Of a stretch of DNA of 64,000 bases, positions 8,441 to 19,766 are shown in pieces (within the stretch, counting starts at the first letter, position 1; every line of letters starts with the position of its first letter). The DNA is from Alphaproteobacteria bacterium. GTDB taxonomy: Bacteria > Pseudomonadota > Alphaproteobacteria > Caulobacterales > Hyphomonadaceae. Location of the stretch: positions 1 to 64,000 of the forward strand of contig WGLW01000005.1 of assembly GCA_016125405.1 (NCBI GenBank), in the 5' to 3' direction. The notes beneath the pieces are model-generated. The model worked only from the letters and a program-made list of their open reading frames with translations. It was not told where the DNA came from and made no database searches. The position numbers and the translations under genes are program-made.

Positions 8441-8662
8441 GCCTCGCGTGCTCCCTAAGCTGTGTAAGCTGTCATCAAGCAGTTCTGGCTATTGAGCCTA
8501 GATTGACACTGGATAGGCTGGTCCTTACGTCTCGCGGATGCGCAAGTCGAGGGAGTTGTCCCGCTTCGTGCGGCGCCCGGCGGCGGGTTCCAGCCGGCGG
8601 AAATTGGATTATATCATCGCGCGCCAGCAGCGTCGCGCAAGGCTGGCAGCGGATAGGCTTGC

Positions 8663-11374
<2,712 letters not shown>

Positions 11375-11519
11375 GGCGTAATCAAGCGAAGCCTGATCCA
11401 TCTGCAGCTGACCGGATTTTCATCCGGCGGCCCGGCGTCGGCCCGAATGTCGTCACACTTCCCCGTAGGTTCGGCCCGCGCCCTTCTCCCGGCGTCAGTT
11501 CGTTCTGAGCGGAGACGAC

Positions 11520-12275
11520 ATGAATTCCTCCCCGATCGCCTTCATCGCCTGTTCGCTGCTCGCCGCGCCGGCTTTCGCCCAGACGCCGCCGCCCGCCCCT
11601 TCGAAATGGACCGGCGAGGGATCGCTCAGCGCCGGCTACACCACGGGCAATACGCAGACGACAGATGGCGGCCTGGCGATCAACGCCAAACACGCCGGCG
11701 GGCTATGGACCCAACAGGGAAATTTCGCCGCGGACTACGGCGAGACAGACGGCGTTGAATCCAAGAACCGTCTTGCCGCCTCCGGCCAGGTGAACCGCGT
11801 CTTCACGCCCGCCTGGAACGGATATGTGCGGACGACATGGGAGCGCGACGAGTTTTCCGGCTTCGACAACCGCTACTTCCTCGGTCTCGGCATGTCGTAC
11901 AAGGCCTGGGAAACGCCGAAATCGACCCTGACGGTTGAAGGCGGACCCGGTTACAAGATCGACGAGGTCCGCCCCATCGAAGCGACGGCGACGGACCCCG
12001 CAATGCCGGCGATGACCAAGCGCACGTTTGGCGCGCGCGCCGGATCGAACTTCAAGTACGACTTCAACGACCGCGTATCGCTGAGCGACACCAGCGAGGT
12101 GGTCTATTCCAACACGTCGACGCAGCTTTCCAACGGCCTTGCGCTGACCGCCGGCCTGATGGGCAATCTTTCGGCCCGCGTGTCTTTCGACGTACGGCAC
12201 GACACCCATCCGCCGGACAGTTTCAAGTCCACGGACACCGCGACGAAATTCTCGCTCGTCTACAAGGTCAAGTAG
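11520..12275 (+). CDS. DUF481 outer-membrane protein (YdiY-like), copy 1
   Basis: A 251-aa protein with a Sec signal peptide ending AAPAFAQ, followed by alternating amphipathic strands typical of a beta-barrel (SLSAGYTTGNTQTTD, GGPGYKIDEV, ends FSLVYKVK). This matches the DUF481 salt-induced outer-membrane protein family. The final hydrophobic strand is canonical apart from ending in Lys. Its 3' end overlaps the convergent MFS gene by 8 nt. A paralogue lies at 14035-14799 on the same strand; see the finding on duplication. Function is unknown beyond an envelope role. Confidence 0.85.
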   Translation: MNSSPIAFIACSLLAAPAFAQTPPPAPSKWTGEGSLSAGYTTGNTQTTDGGLAINAKHAGGLWTQQGNFAADYGETDGVESKNRLAASGQVNRVFTPAWNGYVRTTWERDEFSGFDNRYFLGLGMSYKAWETPKSTLTVEGGPGYKIDEVRPIEATATDPAMPAMTKRTFGARAGSNFKYDFNDRVSLSDTSEVVYSNTSTQLSNGLALTAGLMGNLSARVSFDVRHDTHPPDSFKSTDTATKFSLVYKVK

Positions 12276-13638
12276 CCGGCCCCTCCAGCGGCGCAAGGCG
12301 CGCGGGCGTTTCACCGTCCTGGAGAACAACCTCCTCCATCTCTGGCTGCGGCTCGGCCTCGCCCCCGGGCTCGTCCTTCATTCTCAGCAGCGTCGGCGAG
12401 ATCAGCGGGATCATCGCCAGCAGGGCGCACCCGGCGCCGATCATCACGGCGGCTGGAACACCGACGGCCTCCGCGATGACACCCGAAAGCAGCGTCGTCA
12501 CAGTCATGCCAATGCCGCCTATGGCCTGAAAGAGTCCGTTGGCGCGCGCGATCTCGTTCGGCGGAAGCAACGCCTGCCGCAGGCTGGAGGCGAGGATCAT
12601 GTGCGCCATGAACGCGCCGTCGCTGAGCAGCTGCTGGATGAAGAGCAGCGGCGCGCCCGCCCCTGGCCAGATCGCCGCCGGAAGCAGCAGCGCGCTGCCC
12701 GCCATGCCGATTGCGAAGGTGACGATGATCGCAGGACCAAAGCCAAGCCAGCGCGACACGCGCCGCGCCAGGATCGCGCCGCCAAGCGCGCTGACGCCGC
12801 CCATGGAGACGATCACGCCGACCAGGCTGGCGCTGAGGCCCAGCGTGCGCAGGGCGAACAGCATGTAGAGACCGAAGAAGAATCCCGCCGACACATAGAA
12901 GGCGACCGTTGCAAAGAGCAGCGCACGCAAAGCGGGCCGCTGCATCACCGCGCGGAATCCGACCACGACATCCTCGCGCAGGGCGGCGAGCGCCGACTGC
13001 CCATGCGCAACAGGCACGCCGGGCGCATCCGCCTCTCCGGCGTGAAATCGCATGGCGGCGAGCCAGGCGGCCGACCAGAGGAAGGTGACGGCGTCGACAA
13101 TGATCGCGACCGGCGCGGTCAGTACGTCGACAAGAATGCCGGCGGCGCCAGGCCCCGCCAGTTCCGCGATGGATTCGGTTGTCTGCAGTTTCGAGTTGGC
13201 CTCGACCAGTTGCGACTTGCTGACCAGCGTCGGCAGGATCGACGTGTCGGCGTTCTGGAACAGCGTGCTGGCTGCGCTGACCGCCATCGAGACAAGCACG
13301 AGCAGCCAGAAGGAGCGGACGCCGAGCGCGAAGGCTATGGGTATCGCCATGACCAGGGCGAAGCGCAGCAGGTCCATCATCACCATGAGACGCACCTTGC
13401 GGGCGCGCTCGACCAGTCCGCCGCCGGCAAGACCGGCGACAACAACAGGCGCGAAGCCAAGCGCAGACAAGAGGGCGGCTTCCGCCGGAGAAACGGCAAG
13501 CACGGAGATCGCGATGATCGGCAGCGCCGTCCGCGTGATCCGGTTGCCGAAGGCGCTGAGACCCTGGGCGGCCCAGAGTCGCATGAACGCGGGATGCCGC
13601 CACAGCGTGGCGCCGCGCATTTGCGGTTTGGAAAGCAT
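12268..13638 (-). CDS. MFS transporter (EntS/exporter type)
   Basis: 456 aa with about twelve hydrophobic segments. It begins LWRHPAFMRLWAAQGLSAFGNRITR, a pattern typical of the MFS_3/EntS group that exports siderophores, drugs or other small molecules. The loop between TM2 and TM3 contains GGGLVERARKVRLM, the cytoplasmic MFS signature region. The C-terminal ~40 residues are acidic and cytosolic. It is monocistronic and transcribed towards the DUF481 copy 1. The substrate cannot be inferred. Confidence 0.85.
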   Translation of the reverse strand: MLSKPQMRGATLWRHPAFMRLWAAQGLSAFGNRITRTALPIIAISVLAVSPAEAALLSALGFAPVVVAGLAGGGLVERARKVRLMVMMDLLRFALVMAIPIAFALGVRSFWLLVLVSMAVSAASTLFQNADTSILPTLVSKSQLVEANSKLQTTESIAELAGPGAAGILVDVLTAPVAIIVDAVTFLWSAAWLAAMRFHAGEADAPGVPVAHGQSALAALREDVVVGFRAVMQRPALRALLFATVAFYVSAGFFFGLYMLFALRTLGLSASLVGVIVSMGGVSALGGAILARRVSRWLGFGPAIIVTFAIGMAGSALLLPAAIWPGAGAPLLFIQQLLSDGAFMAHMILASSLRQALLPPNEIARANGLFQAIGGIGMTVTTLLSGVIAEAVGVPAAVMIGAGCALLAMIPLISPTLLRMKDEPGGEAEPQPEMEEVVLQDGETPARLAPLEGPAT

Positions 13639-14034
13639 GTGTTTTCGATCCGTTGAGAGGGCCGCGCATTCAAAATGCTGCGGCCAGAAACATGAGATGC
13701 GCGCACGCGCCGCCGCAAACGAGCGGTGATGCAGTTCGCCCTGTGCACGGCCGGCCTGTGCCGGCCTGTATCAGACGGTGGTGGCTCTCATGGACATAAC
13801 CCCCGGATCTTCGGATCGCCGGGCGCGGCTTGTGAACCCGCCGGCCACATTCGTCAACGGAAGAAAAATTTATGTTGCGTAATGGTGAAGGCGGTGTGCG
13901 CACGCCGACACACAGATGCATCGAGCGCGGATCCGTTCCGGGAATGAGCGCGGGCATAAGTTGTCTTTTCACCCTTGCGCCTCAGTTAGGGGGGTGAACG
14001 CGCCCGATGGGCGGCTCCCCCGGAAGGAAACACG
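13639..14034. other. Divergent intergenic region, no gene seen
   Basis: This 396-nt gap between the divergent MFS and second DUF481 genes holds only weak short frames without ribosome sites. A short repeat of GGCCGGCCTGTG-like sequence occurs around 13748-13768, and an A/T-rich island at about 13860-13885 may contain promoter elements. No convincing RNA gene or terminator was identified. The region most likely carries the two divergent promoters. Confidence 0.4.
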
Positions 14035-14799
14035 ATGACATTCCAGATCGCGAAAATTCGCATTGTGCTCGCGGCTGCGTCGGCCGCGGCGGTCTTCGCG
14101 GCGCCAGCGCTTGCGCAGACAGACCCCACGCCGGAATGGACGGGCGAAGGATCGGTCAGCGCCGGCGTCACCAGCGGGAATACCTCGACAACCGATGTGG
14201 GTATTGCCGCGAAGCTGAAGCACTCGGGCGCGAAATGGTCCGAAAGCGGCGAGTTCAGCGACGACTACGGCAAGACCGATCACGTCGAGACCAAGAACCG
14301 CGTCGCCGCTGCAGGCCAGGTGGATCGCGTGATCACCGAGCGGCTCAGCGGCTTTGGCCGGCTGACCTACGAGAACGACAAGTTCTCCGGCTTCGAGAGC
14401 CGCTACTACGCGGGCCTCGGCCTCGCCTACAAGGTCCTCGACTCGGACAAGCTCAACTGGACGCTGCAGGGCGGCCCTGGCTACAAGGTCGATGATGTGC
14501 GCGAACAGGTGTCGGGCACGACGATCATTCCCGCGCACACCGAGGAATCGTTCGGCGCCAACGCCGGATCGCGCTTCAAGTGGGCGATCAACGACAAGGT
14601 CGATCTCTCCGACGACACCGACGTCACCTATTCGAAGGTCTCGACGCAGATCAAGAACAGCCTTGGCCTGACCGTCGGGCTGATGGGCAACCTCTCGGCC
14701 CGCATCTCCTACGATGTGGCGTACGACACCGATCCGCCGCTTGGCTTCAAGAGCACGGATACGGCGACCAAGGTGTCGCTGGTCTACAAGATCGGCTGA
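14035..14799 (+). CDS. DUF481 outer-membrane protein, copy 2
   Basis: 254 aa with signal peptide ending APALAQ. It is clearly paralogous to the protein at 11520-12275: both share WTGEGS-SAG, TKNR/SKNR-AA-GQV, the FSGF-RY--GLG--YK core, GGPGYK and the closing STDTATK-SLVYK segment. It should be an outer-membrane beta-barrel. A purine-rich GGAAGGAAA lies about 8 nt upstream of the ATG. Having its own promoter region suggests independent regulation from copy 1. Confidence 0.85.
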   Translation: MTFQIAKIRIVLAAASAAAVFAAPALAQTDPTPEWTGEGSVSAGVTSGNTSTTDVGIAAKLKHSGAKWSESGEFSDDYGKTDHVETKNRVAAAGQVDRVITERLSGFGRLTYENDKFSGFESRYYAGLGLAYKVLDSDKLNWTLQGGPGYKVDDVREQVSGTTIIPAHTEESFGANAGSRFKWAINDKVDLSDDTDVTYSKVSTQIKNSLGLTVGLMGNLSARISYDVAYDTDPPLGFKSTDTATKVSLVYKIG

Positions 14800-14809
14800 C
14801 GGCGGAGTG

Positions 14810-15154
14810 CTATTTGAGCGGTGACCGGCTTCGGTACAGGTCGATCATCGCCTCGCCCGTCTTGCGGGTGGTGCGCTCCATCGCCTCGAGGCGGGCGGCG
14901 ACGGCCCAGGGATTGAGCGACAGGCTGGCGCCCAGCGTTACGCGCATGCACGAAAGCGTCCACGCCGCCGTGGCGGTTTCCAGCGGCGTCGGCGTCACTT
15001 CGAAGACGGCTGCGATGCGACCCATCATCTCCTGATCGACGCGGAACATTTCCGCGCCGCCGGCTGGCGTGTTCTGGGTCACAGCGCTCGCCTCGACCCA
15101 CTGCTGCAGGATGCTGCGGGCTTCCGTCTCGGCGGATTTGAGCGTGGCGGCCAT
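14810..15154 (-). CDS. Hypothetical helical protein, 114 aa
   Basis: The start is taken at ATG 15154; a GTG three codons upstream is also possible. The product is all-alpha with heptad-like spacing (SAETEARSILQQWVEAS, LEAMERTTRKTGEAMIDLYRS), no signal peptide, and one mildly hydrophobic segment (TATAAWTLSCMRVTLGAS). It resembles small phasin-like or polyhydroxyalkanoate-associated helical proteins in general character, but this is only a resemblance. It is convergent with DUF481 copy 2 and lies 66 nt downstream of the accA stop region on the same strand. Confidence 0.65.
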   Translation of the reverse strand: MAATLKSAETEARSILQQWVEASAVTQNTPAGGAEMFRVDQEMMGRIAAVFEVTPTPLETATAAWTLSCMRVTLGASLSLNPWAVAARLEAMERTTRKTGEAMIDLYRSRSPLK

Positions 15155-15220
15155 TGGCGTCACCCGGCTGTACGGGCGAAACCTAGCCGATAATTTACGC
15201 CACGTCTGCGGTTCGTTTGA

Positions 15221-16177
15221 TCAGGCGAGGCCTTCGCGGCCGATGGCGTAGAAGCGCTCCTTGCGCTGGGCCCGGAGTTCGTCCGGCGTCATCGCCTTGA
15301 GGCTCGAGAGCGCCGCCTCGATGGCGTCGCCGACGCGGACGATCGCCGCCTTGGGATCGCGGTGTGCGCCGCCCATCGGCTCGGGCACGACGCCGTCGAC
15401 GATGTGGAACTTCTCGAGGTCCTGCGCGGTGATCTTCATCGCCTCGGCCGTGTCCTTGGCGCGCTTGGCGTCGTGGAACAGGATCGAGGCCGCGCCTTCC
15501 GGCGAGATCACCGAATAGACGGCGTGCTCCATCATCAGCACCTTGTTGCCCGAGGCCAGCGCCACCGCGCCGCCCGAACCGCCCTCACCGACGATGACCG
15601 AGATCATCGGCGTATCGAGCGTCAGGCTCGCCTCGATCGACCGGGCGAGCGCCTCGGCCTGTCCGCGCTCCTCCCCGCCCTTGCCGGGAAAGGCGCCGGA
15701 GGTGTCGACCAGCGTGATCACCGGCAGGCCAAAGCGGCCCGCCATCTCGATCAGGCGCACGGCCTTGCGATAGCCTTCCGGCTTGCCCATGCCGAAATTG
15801 TGTTTGAGACGGGTTGCGGTGTCGCGGCCTTTCTCGTGGCCGATGACGACGACGGGACGGCCGCGGAAACGCGCGAGCCCGCCCATGATGGCGTCGTCGT
15901 TCATGAACTTGCGGTCGCCGGCGAGCTCGACGAATTCGTCAAAGAGGCCTTCGACATAATCCATGAAGTGCGGCCGGTCCGGATGGCGCGCCACCTGGGT
16001 TTTCTGCCATGCGTTGAGATGGGAGTAGATCGTCTCGAGCTGCTTGGCGGCTTTCTCCCGCAGCTTGCCGACTTCCTCGTCGATCGCATCGCCGCCGGCG
16101 GTTTCCAGTTCGGCGATTTTGGTCTCAAGCTCCGCGAGCGGCTTCTCGAAATCGAGATAGGTGGACGGCGTGGTCAT
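15221..16177 (-). CDS. accA: Acetyl-CoA carboxylase carboxyltransferase subunit alpha
   Basis: 318 aa from the ATG at 16177 (MTTPSTYLDFEKPLAELE). The open frame extends further upstream but without family-like sequence. Crotonase-fold carboxyltransferase features include VVVIGHEKGRDT, LVDTSGAFPGKGGEERGQ, and GEGGSGGAVALASGNKVLMM. With AccD it transfers carboxyl from biotin to acetyl-CoA to form malonyl-CoA, the first step of fatty acid synthesis. It is divergent from the zntB-like gene. Confidence 0.97.
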   Translation of the reverse strand: MTTPSTYLDFEKPLAELETKIAELETAGGDAIDEEVGKLREKAAKQLETIYSHLNAWQKTQVARHPDRPHFMDYVEGLFDEFVELAGDRKFMNDDAIMGGLARFRGRPVVVIGHEKGRDTATRLKHNFGMGKPEGYRKAVRLIEMAGRFGLPVITLVDTSGAFPGKGGEERGQAEALARSIEASLTLDTPMISVIVGEGGSGGAVALASGNKVLMMEHAVYSVISPEGAASILFHDAKRAKDTAEAMKITAQDLEKFHIVDGVVPEPMGGAHRDPKAAIVRVGDAIEAALSSLKAMTPDELRAQRKERFYAIGREGLA

Positions 16178-16341
16178 GGCTGGGTTCCACAGAGGCCCGG
16201 AAATGCGGGCGATTCTAGGCGTTTCCGGGCGGAGAGGTAGCCTCCGGACGGGATTGAGGCAAGGTTTGTGACATTGACCCGCTGTGCCAGTCCGGGACGC
16301 CGGCAGCAGTAATGGCGGGCGCAACCGGCAAGAGGCCAGAA

Positions 16342-17364
16342 ATGTTGAGCGATGCGCCCGGACCAACGGACCCCTCCCAGGGCGAGGATCCCGCCCACGG
16401 ACTGATCTTCGGGCGGGTGCTCGATGGACACGGCGGATGCGCCGCAATCGGCTGGGAGGCCGCCTCGGACTGGACGCCCGCCCGCCCCGGAGAGGTGCTC
16501 TGGCTGCATCTCGACCGGACGCATCCGGAAGTCGAGCGCTGGCTCGCGGCCCGCGCAGACCTCTCGGAAGCGACGCACGACGTGCTGGTGTCGAACGAGA
16601 CGCGGCCGCGCGCCTATCGCGAGGGTGATGCGCTGATCGCGGTGGCGCGCGGCATCAATCTCAACCCGGGCGCAGAGCCCGAGGACATGATCGCGATGCA
16701 GATCTGGGCCAGCGCCACGCGCGTCGTCAGCTTTCGGCGTCGTCCGCTGCAGACGCCCCGCGATGCGCTTTCCACGCTTGAAGCGGGACAGGGGCCGCTG
16801 ACGGCGGGCGACCTCGTCTCCGACCTGCTGCAGCGGCTGGTCAGCAAGATGAACCAGTCGATTGTCGAAATGAACGACCGCATCGACCAGATGGAAGCCG
16901 AAGACGAAGACCTTGATGTCGAGGCCATGCTCGCCGACATCCGCGACATCCGCAGGAACTCGCTGGCGCTGAAGCGCTACATGTCGCCCCAGCACGAAGC
17001 GCTTCTGGAAATCCAGCGCGGGGCGCCGGCCTGGCTGTCGGAGACGAACCGCCAGGAGATTCGCGAAACCATCGACCGCCTGCGCAGGTATCTCGAGGAG
17101 CTCGATGTTTCGAAGGAGAGCGTCCTCGTGCTGCAGGACGATCTCAACAACCGGGCGGCCAACCGGATGAACCGGACGATGTACGCGCTCTCGATTGTCG
17201 CCGCCGTGTTTCTTCCCCTGAGTTTCATCACCGGCCTGCTCGGCATCAATGTCGGCGGCATGCCCGGCGTGAATTCGCATATCGCCTTCTGGGTGACGGT
17301 GGCGTTGCTGGTTGCGATCTTTGGCGTGCAGTACCTGATCTTCAAGAAGCTCAAATGGCTTTGA
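16342..17364 (+). CDS. zntB: ZntB/CorA family divalent-cation transporter
   Basis: 340 aa from the ATG at 16342, which has an AGAGG site about 6 nt upstream; an ATG at 16312 would add ten residues. A long soluble N-terminal domain and a highly charged helix ([25 protein letters not shown]) lead to two C-terminal transmembrane helices. The pore signature is [10 protein letters not shown], where GxN replaces CorA's GMN, as is usual in ZntB-type members. It ends FKKLKWL in the cytosol. The likely role is zinc or other divalent cation flux, perhaps proton-coupled. Confidence 0.88.
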   Translation: MLSDAPGPTDPSQGEDPAHGLIFGRVLDGHGGCAAIGWEAASDWTPARPGEVLWLHLDRTHPEVERWLAARADLSEATHDVLVSNETRPRAYREGDALIAVARGINLNPGAEPEDMIAMQIWASATRVVSFRRRPLQTPRDALSTLEAGQGPLTAGDLVSDLLQRLVSKMNQSIVEMNDRIDQMEAEDEDLDVEAMLADIRDIRRNSLALKRYMSPQHEALLEIQRGAPAWLSETNRQEIRETIDRLRRYLEELDVSKESVLVLQDDLNNRAANRMNRTMYALSIVAAVFLPLSFITGLLGINVGGMPGVNSHIAFWVTVALLVAIFGVQYLIFKKLKWL

Positions 17365-17376
17365 CAAGCGCGACGG

Positions 17377-18993
17377 TCAGCCCTTCGCGTCTTCCAGAAC
17401 CATGGCGGCGCCCTTTTCGGCGATCATCAGCGTCGGGGAATTGGTGTTGCCCGAGGTGATCCTCGGCATGACCGACGCGTCGATCACCCGCAGCCGCTCG
17501 ACGCCGATAACGCGCAGGCGCTCGTCGACAACGGCGGATTTGTCGGAGGCGACGCCCATCTTCGCCGTGCCGACGGGATGGAAGATGGTGGTGCCGATGT
17601 CGCCGGCGGCGGCTTCGAGTTCGGCGTCAGAGGCGAGCGAGGCGCCGGGCTTCAGTTCTTCCGGAGAGAATTTCGCCAGCGCCGGCTGGGCCACGATACG
17701 GCGCACAAGACGGATCGCGTCGACGGCCACCTGCCGGTCGGCGGCCTGCGAGAGATAGTTGGGCTGGATGGCCGGGCCGGCCGCCGGGTCTGGCGAACGC
17801 GCATGGATCGAGCCGCGGCTTTCCGGACGGAGATTGGCGACGCTGATCGTGATGGCCGGAAAGGGATGCAGCGTCTCGCCGAATTTCTCCAGCGACAGCG
17901 GCTGGACGTGGAACTGCAGGTTGGGGGTCGCCTGCCTCTCGTCGGATTTCGCGAAGGCGCCCATCTGGGAAGGCGCCATGGTCATCGGTCCGCGCCGGCG
18001 CAGGCCATAGTCGAGCGCCATCAGAGGACGCCGCCAGACTTGCGCATACTGCTCGTTCATCGTGGCGACGCCGGAGACCGCATAGATCGGGCGGAGCTGC
18101 AGGTGGTCCTGCAGGTTTTCGCCGACACCCGGCGCCTCGCGCACGACCGGCAGGCCGAGATCGCGAATGCGCTCGCCCTGGCCGATGCCGGAGAGTTCGA
18201 GCAGTTTGGGCGTCTGCACCGCGCCGGCCGACAGGATGACCTCGCCGCTGACGTTGGCGATGAGGGGCTCGCCGTCGCGCGACCAGGCGACGCCCGTGGC
18301 GCGGCCCGTGTGCGTGATGATGTGATCGACGGTTGCACCGGTTTCGAGCCGGAGATTCGGCCGGTTCAGCACGGGCTTCAGAAAGCCGCGCGCCGCGCTC
18401 CAGCGGCGGCCCTGCTTCTGGTTCACCTGGAAATAGCCGACGCCGGAATTGTCGCCGGTGTTGAAGTCCTTGACCTTCGGGATGCCCGCCGACTCCGCCG
18501 CGTCCGCGAACGCATCAAGCACGTCCCAGCGCATGCGCGGATGCTCGATGCGCCATTCGCCGCCGGCGCGGTGATGGCCGTCCGGCGCGACGTGGTCCTC
18601 GTGGCGCAGGAAATAGGACAGCACATCGTCCCAGCCCCAGCCCGCGAGGCCAAGCTGGCGCCAGCCGTCATAGTCGGCCGCCTGCCCGCGCATGTAGATC
18701 ATGGCGTTGATCGCGGAGCAGCCGCCGATCACCTTGCCACGCGGATAGTTCAGCGTGCGTCCGTTGAGGCCGGGGATGGCGTCGGTCTCGAACATCCAGT
18801 CAGCGCGCGGATTGCCGATGGCGAAGAGATAGCCGACAGGGATGTGAAACCAGATCCAGTTGTCCTTGCCGCCCGCCTCCAGCACCAGCACGCGCGTCTT
18901 CGGATTGGCCGACAGCCGGTTGGCGAGAAGACACCCCGCCGTGCCGGCGCCGATGATGATGTAGTCGAATGTGTCGGTGTCGCCCGTGGCCAT
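17377..18993 (-). CDS. GMC-family FAD oxidoreductase (choline/alcohol dehydrogenase-like)
   Basis: 538 aa. The Rossmann dinucleotide motif [19 protein letters not shown] is at the N-terminus. The GMC signatures [20 protein letters not shown] and [15 protein letters not shown] follow. The active-site His is in [10 protein letters not shown], and the Asn in [15 protein letters not shown]. It has no signal peptide, so it is a cytosolic flavoprotein. It is related to BetA and to the alcohol dehydrogenase AlkJ. No betaine pathway genes are nearby, so an aliphatic alcohol is a more cautious substrate guess. It lies 21 nt downstream of a lipoprotein gene on the same strand. Confidence 0.88.
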   Translation of the reverse strand: MATGDTDTFDYIIIGAGTAGCLLANRLSANPKTRVLVLEAGGKDNWIWFHIPVGYLFAIGNPRADWMFETDAIPGLNGRTLNYPRGKVIGGCSAINAMIYMRGQAADYDGWRQLGLAGWGWDDVLSYFLRHEDHVAPDGHHRAGGEWRIEHPRMRWDVLDAFADAAESAGIPKVKDFNTGDNSGVGYFQVNQKQGRRWSAARGFLKPVLNRPNLRLETGATVDHIITHTGRATGVAWSRDGEPLIANVSGEVILSAGAVQTPKLLELSGIGQGERIRDLGLPVVREAPGVGENLQDHLQLRPIYAVSGVATMNEQYAQVWRRPLMALDYGLRRRGPMTMAPSQMGAFAKSDERQATPNLQFHVQPLSLEKFGETLHPFPAITISVANLRPESRGSIHARSPDPAAGPAIQPNYLSQAADRQVAVDAIRLVRRIVAQPALAKFSPEELKPGASLASDAELEAAAGDIGTTIFHPVGTAKMGVASDKSAVVDERLRVIGVERLRVIDASVMPRITSGNTNSPTLMIAEKGAAMVLEDAKG

Positions 18994-19014
18994 CAGCTCG
19001 CCGTCAGGTCGTTG

Positions 19015-19608
19015 TCAGTGGGGGGCGTTGTAGTTGTAGACGCCGCAGAGCGCGCTCTCGTCCTTGGGCGGCCAGGCGTCGCCCTTGAAGGCGGCGATGC
19101 TCATCATGACCCCCGTGGGCGTCGAGATCGGGATCGCCATGGCGAAGGCGTAGGTCTTGTCCTTGCCGCAGAAGCCGCCATTGGGCGCCGAGGTGGAGAT
19201 GGTTTCGCCGGTGACGATGTGCAGGTCGACGCTTGGGATGTCGGCCGGCGCCTGCGGGTCGAAATCGATCTTCGTGTTGAAGATCTTCGACCAGTCGATG
19301 GCCGTGGCTTCCTGCGCGCCGGCCGGGCGCAGGCTGGTCTTGTAAACCGAGCCATTCGAGGTTTCGAGCTTCATGGTGGGCTGGCCATCGCTCCCCTCGC
19401 CCGTCGATGTGAGGCTGACGGCGCCGGTGACGGCCTCTGCGGTCTTCGACAGCGGATCGAAGCTGACCGGCTTCACGGCGACCGGCGTTGGAACATCCGC
19501 CGCAGCGGCAGCCGGAGCGTCCTTTGTCGCCTCGGCCGCGGGCGCCTTTGCTGCCGGCTGGCAGGCGGCGAGCGCGAGGACGGAGACGGCGAAGACAGCA
19601 AGACGCAT
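19015..19608 (-). CDS. Putative lipoprotein, 197 aa, unknown
   Basis: The start at ATG 19608 gives a clean lipoprotein signal (VLALAAC, lipobox Cys16). The mature part begins with an Ala/Pro/Lys-rich linker, followed by a beta-rich domain with GGFCGKDKTYAFAMAIP and a C-terminal ALCGVYNYNAP, whose two cysteines could form a disulfide. No family is recognised. It precedes the GMC oxidoreductase by 21 nt and may be cotranscribed with it, and is divergent from the phosphodiesterase-fold lipoprotein at 19767. Confidence 0.75.
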   Translation of the reverse strand: MRLAVFAVSVLALAACQPAAKAPAAEATKDAPAAAAADVPTPVAVKPVSFDPLSKTAEAVTGAVSLTSTGEGSDGQPTMKLETSNGSVYKTSLRPAGAQEATAIDWSKIFNTKIDFDPQAPADIPSVDLHIVTGETISTSAPNGGFCGKDKTYAFAMAIPISTPTGVMMSIAAFKGDAWPPKDESALCGVYNYNAPH

Positions 19609-19766
19609 GATGATTCCCTTCAGTTTCAGGCGTGACGCTAGCCCGCCCTCGCCCGCAGTTGAAGGGCGCTCGCCCGACCGCCATAAAAGTGCAACATCTG
19701 CGCGCCACAAGCATCCGGGGACGGCGCAACACGATTTTGCGGCTGGCAGGCACGAGGGGTGACGAC

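Noticed and set aside
11412-11427. CCGGAT-TTTC-ATCCGG hairpin after secA as a terminator
   Set aside because: The stem is only 6 bp and is followed by G/C rather than a U-run, so a terminator call would be weak.
13726-13947. 73-codon frame in the gap before DUF481 copy 2
   Set aside because: No ribosome site, no recognisable sequence, and mixed codon usage; treated as non-coding.
17578-19635. 685-codon plus-strand frame opposite the GMC oxidoreductase
   Set aside because: It lies antisense to an enzyme with all GMC motifs. The frame is long only because stop codons are rare in GC-rich complement frames.
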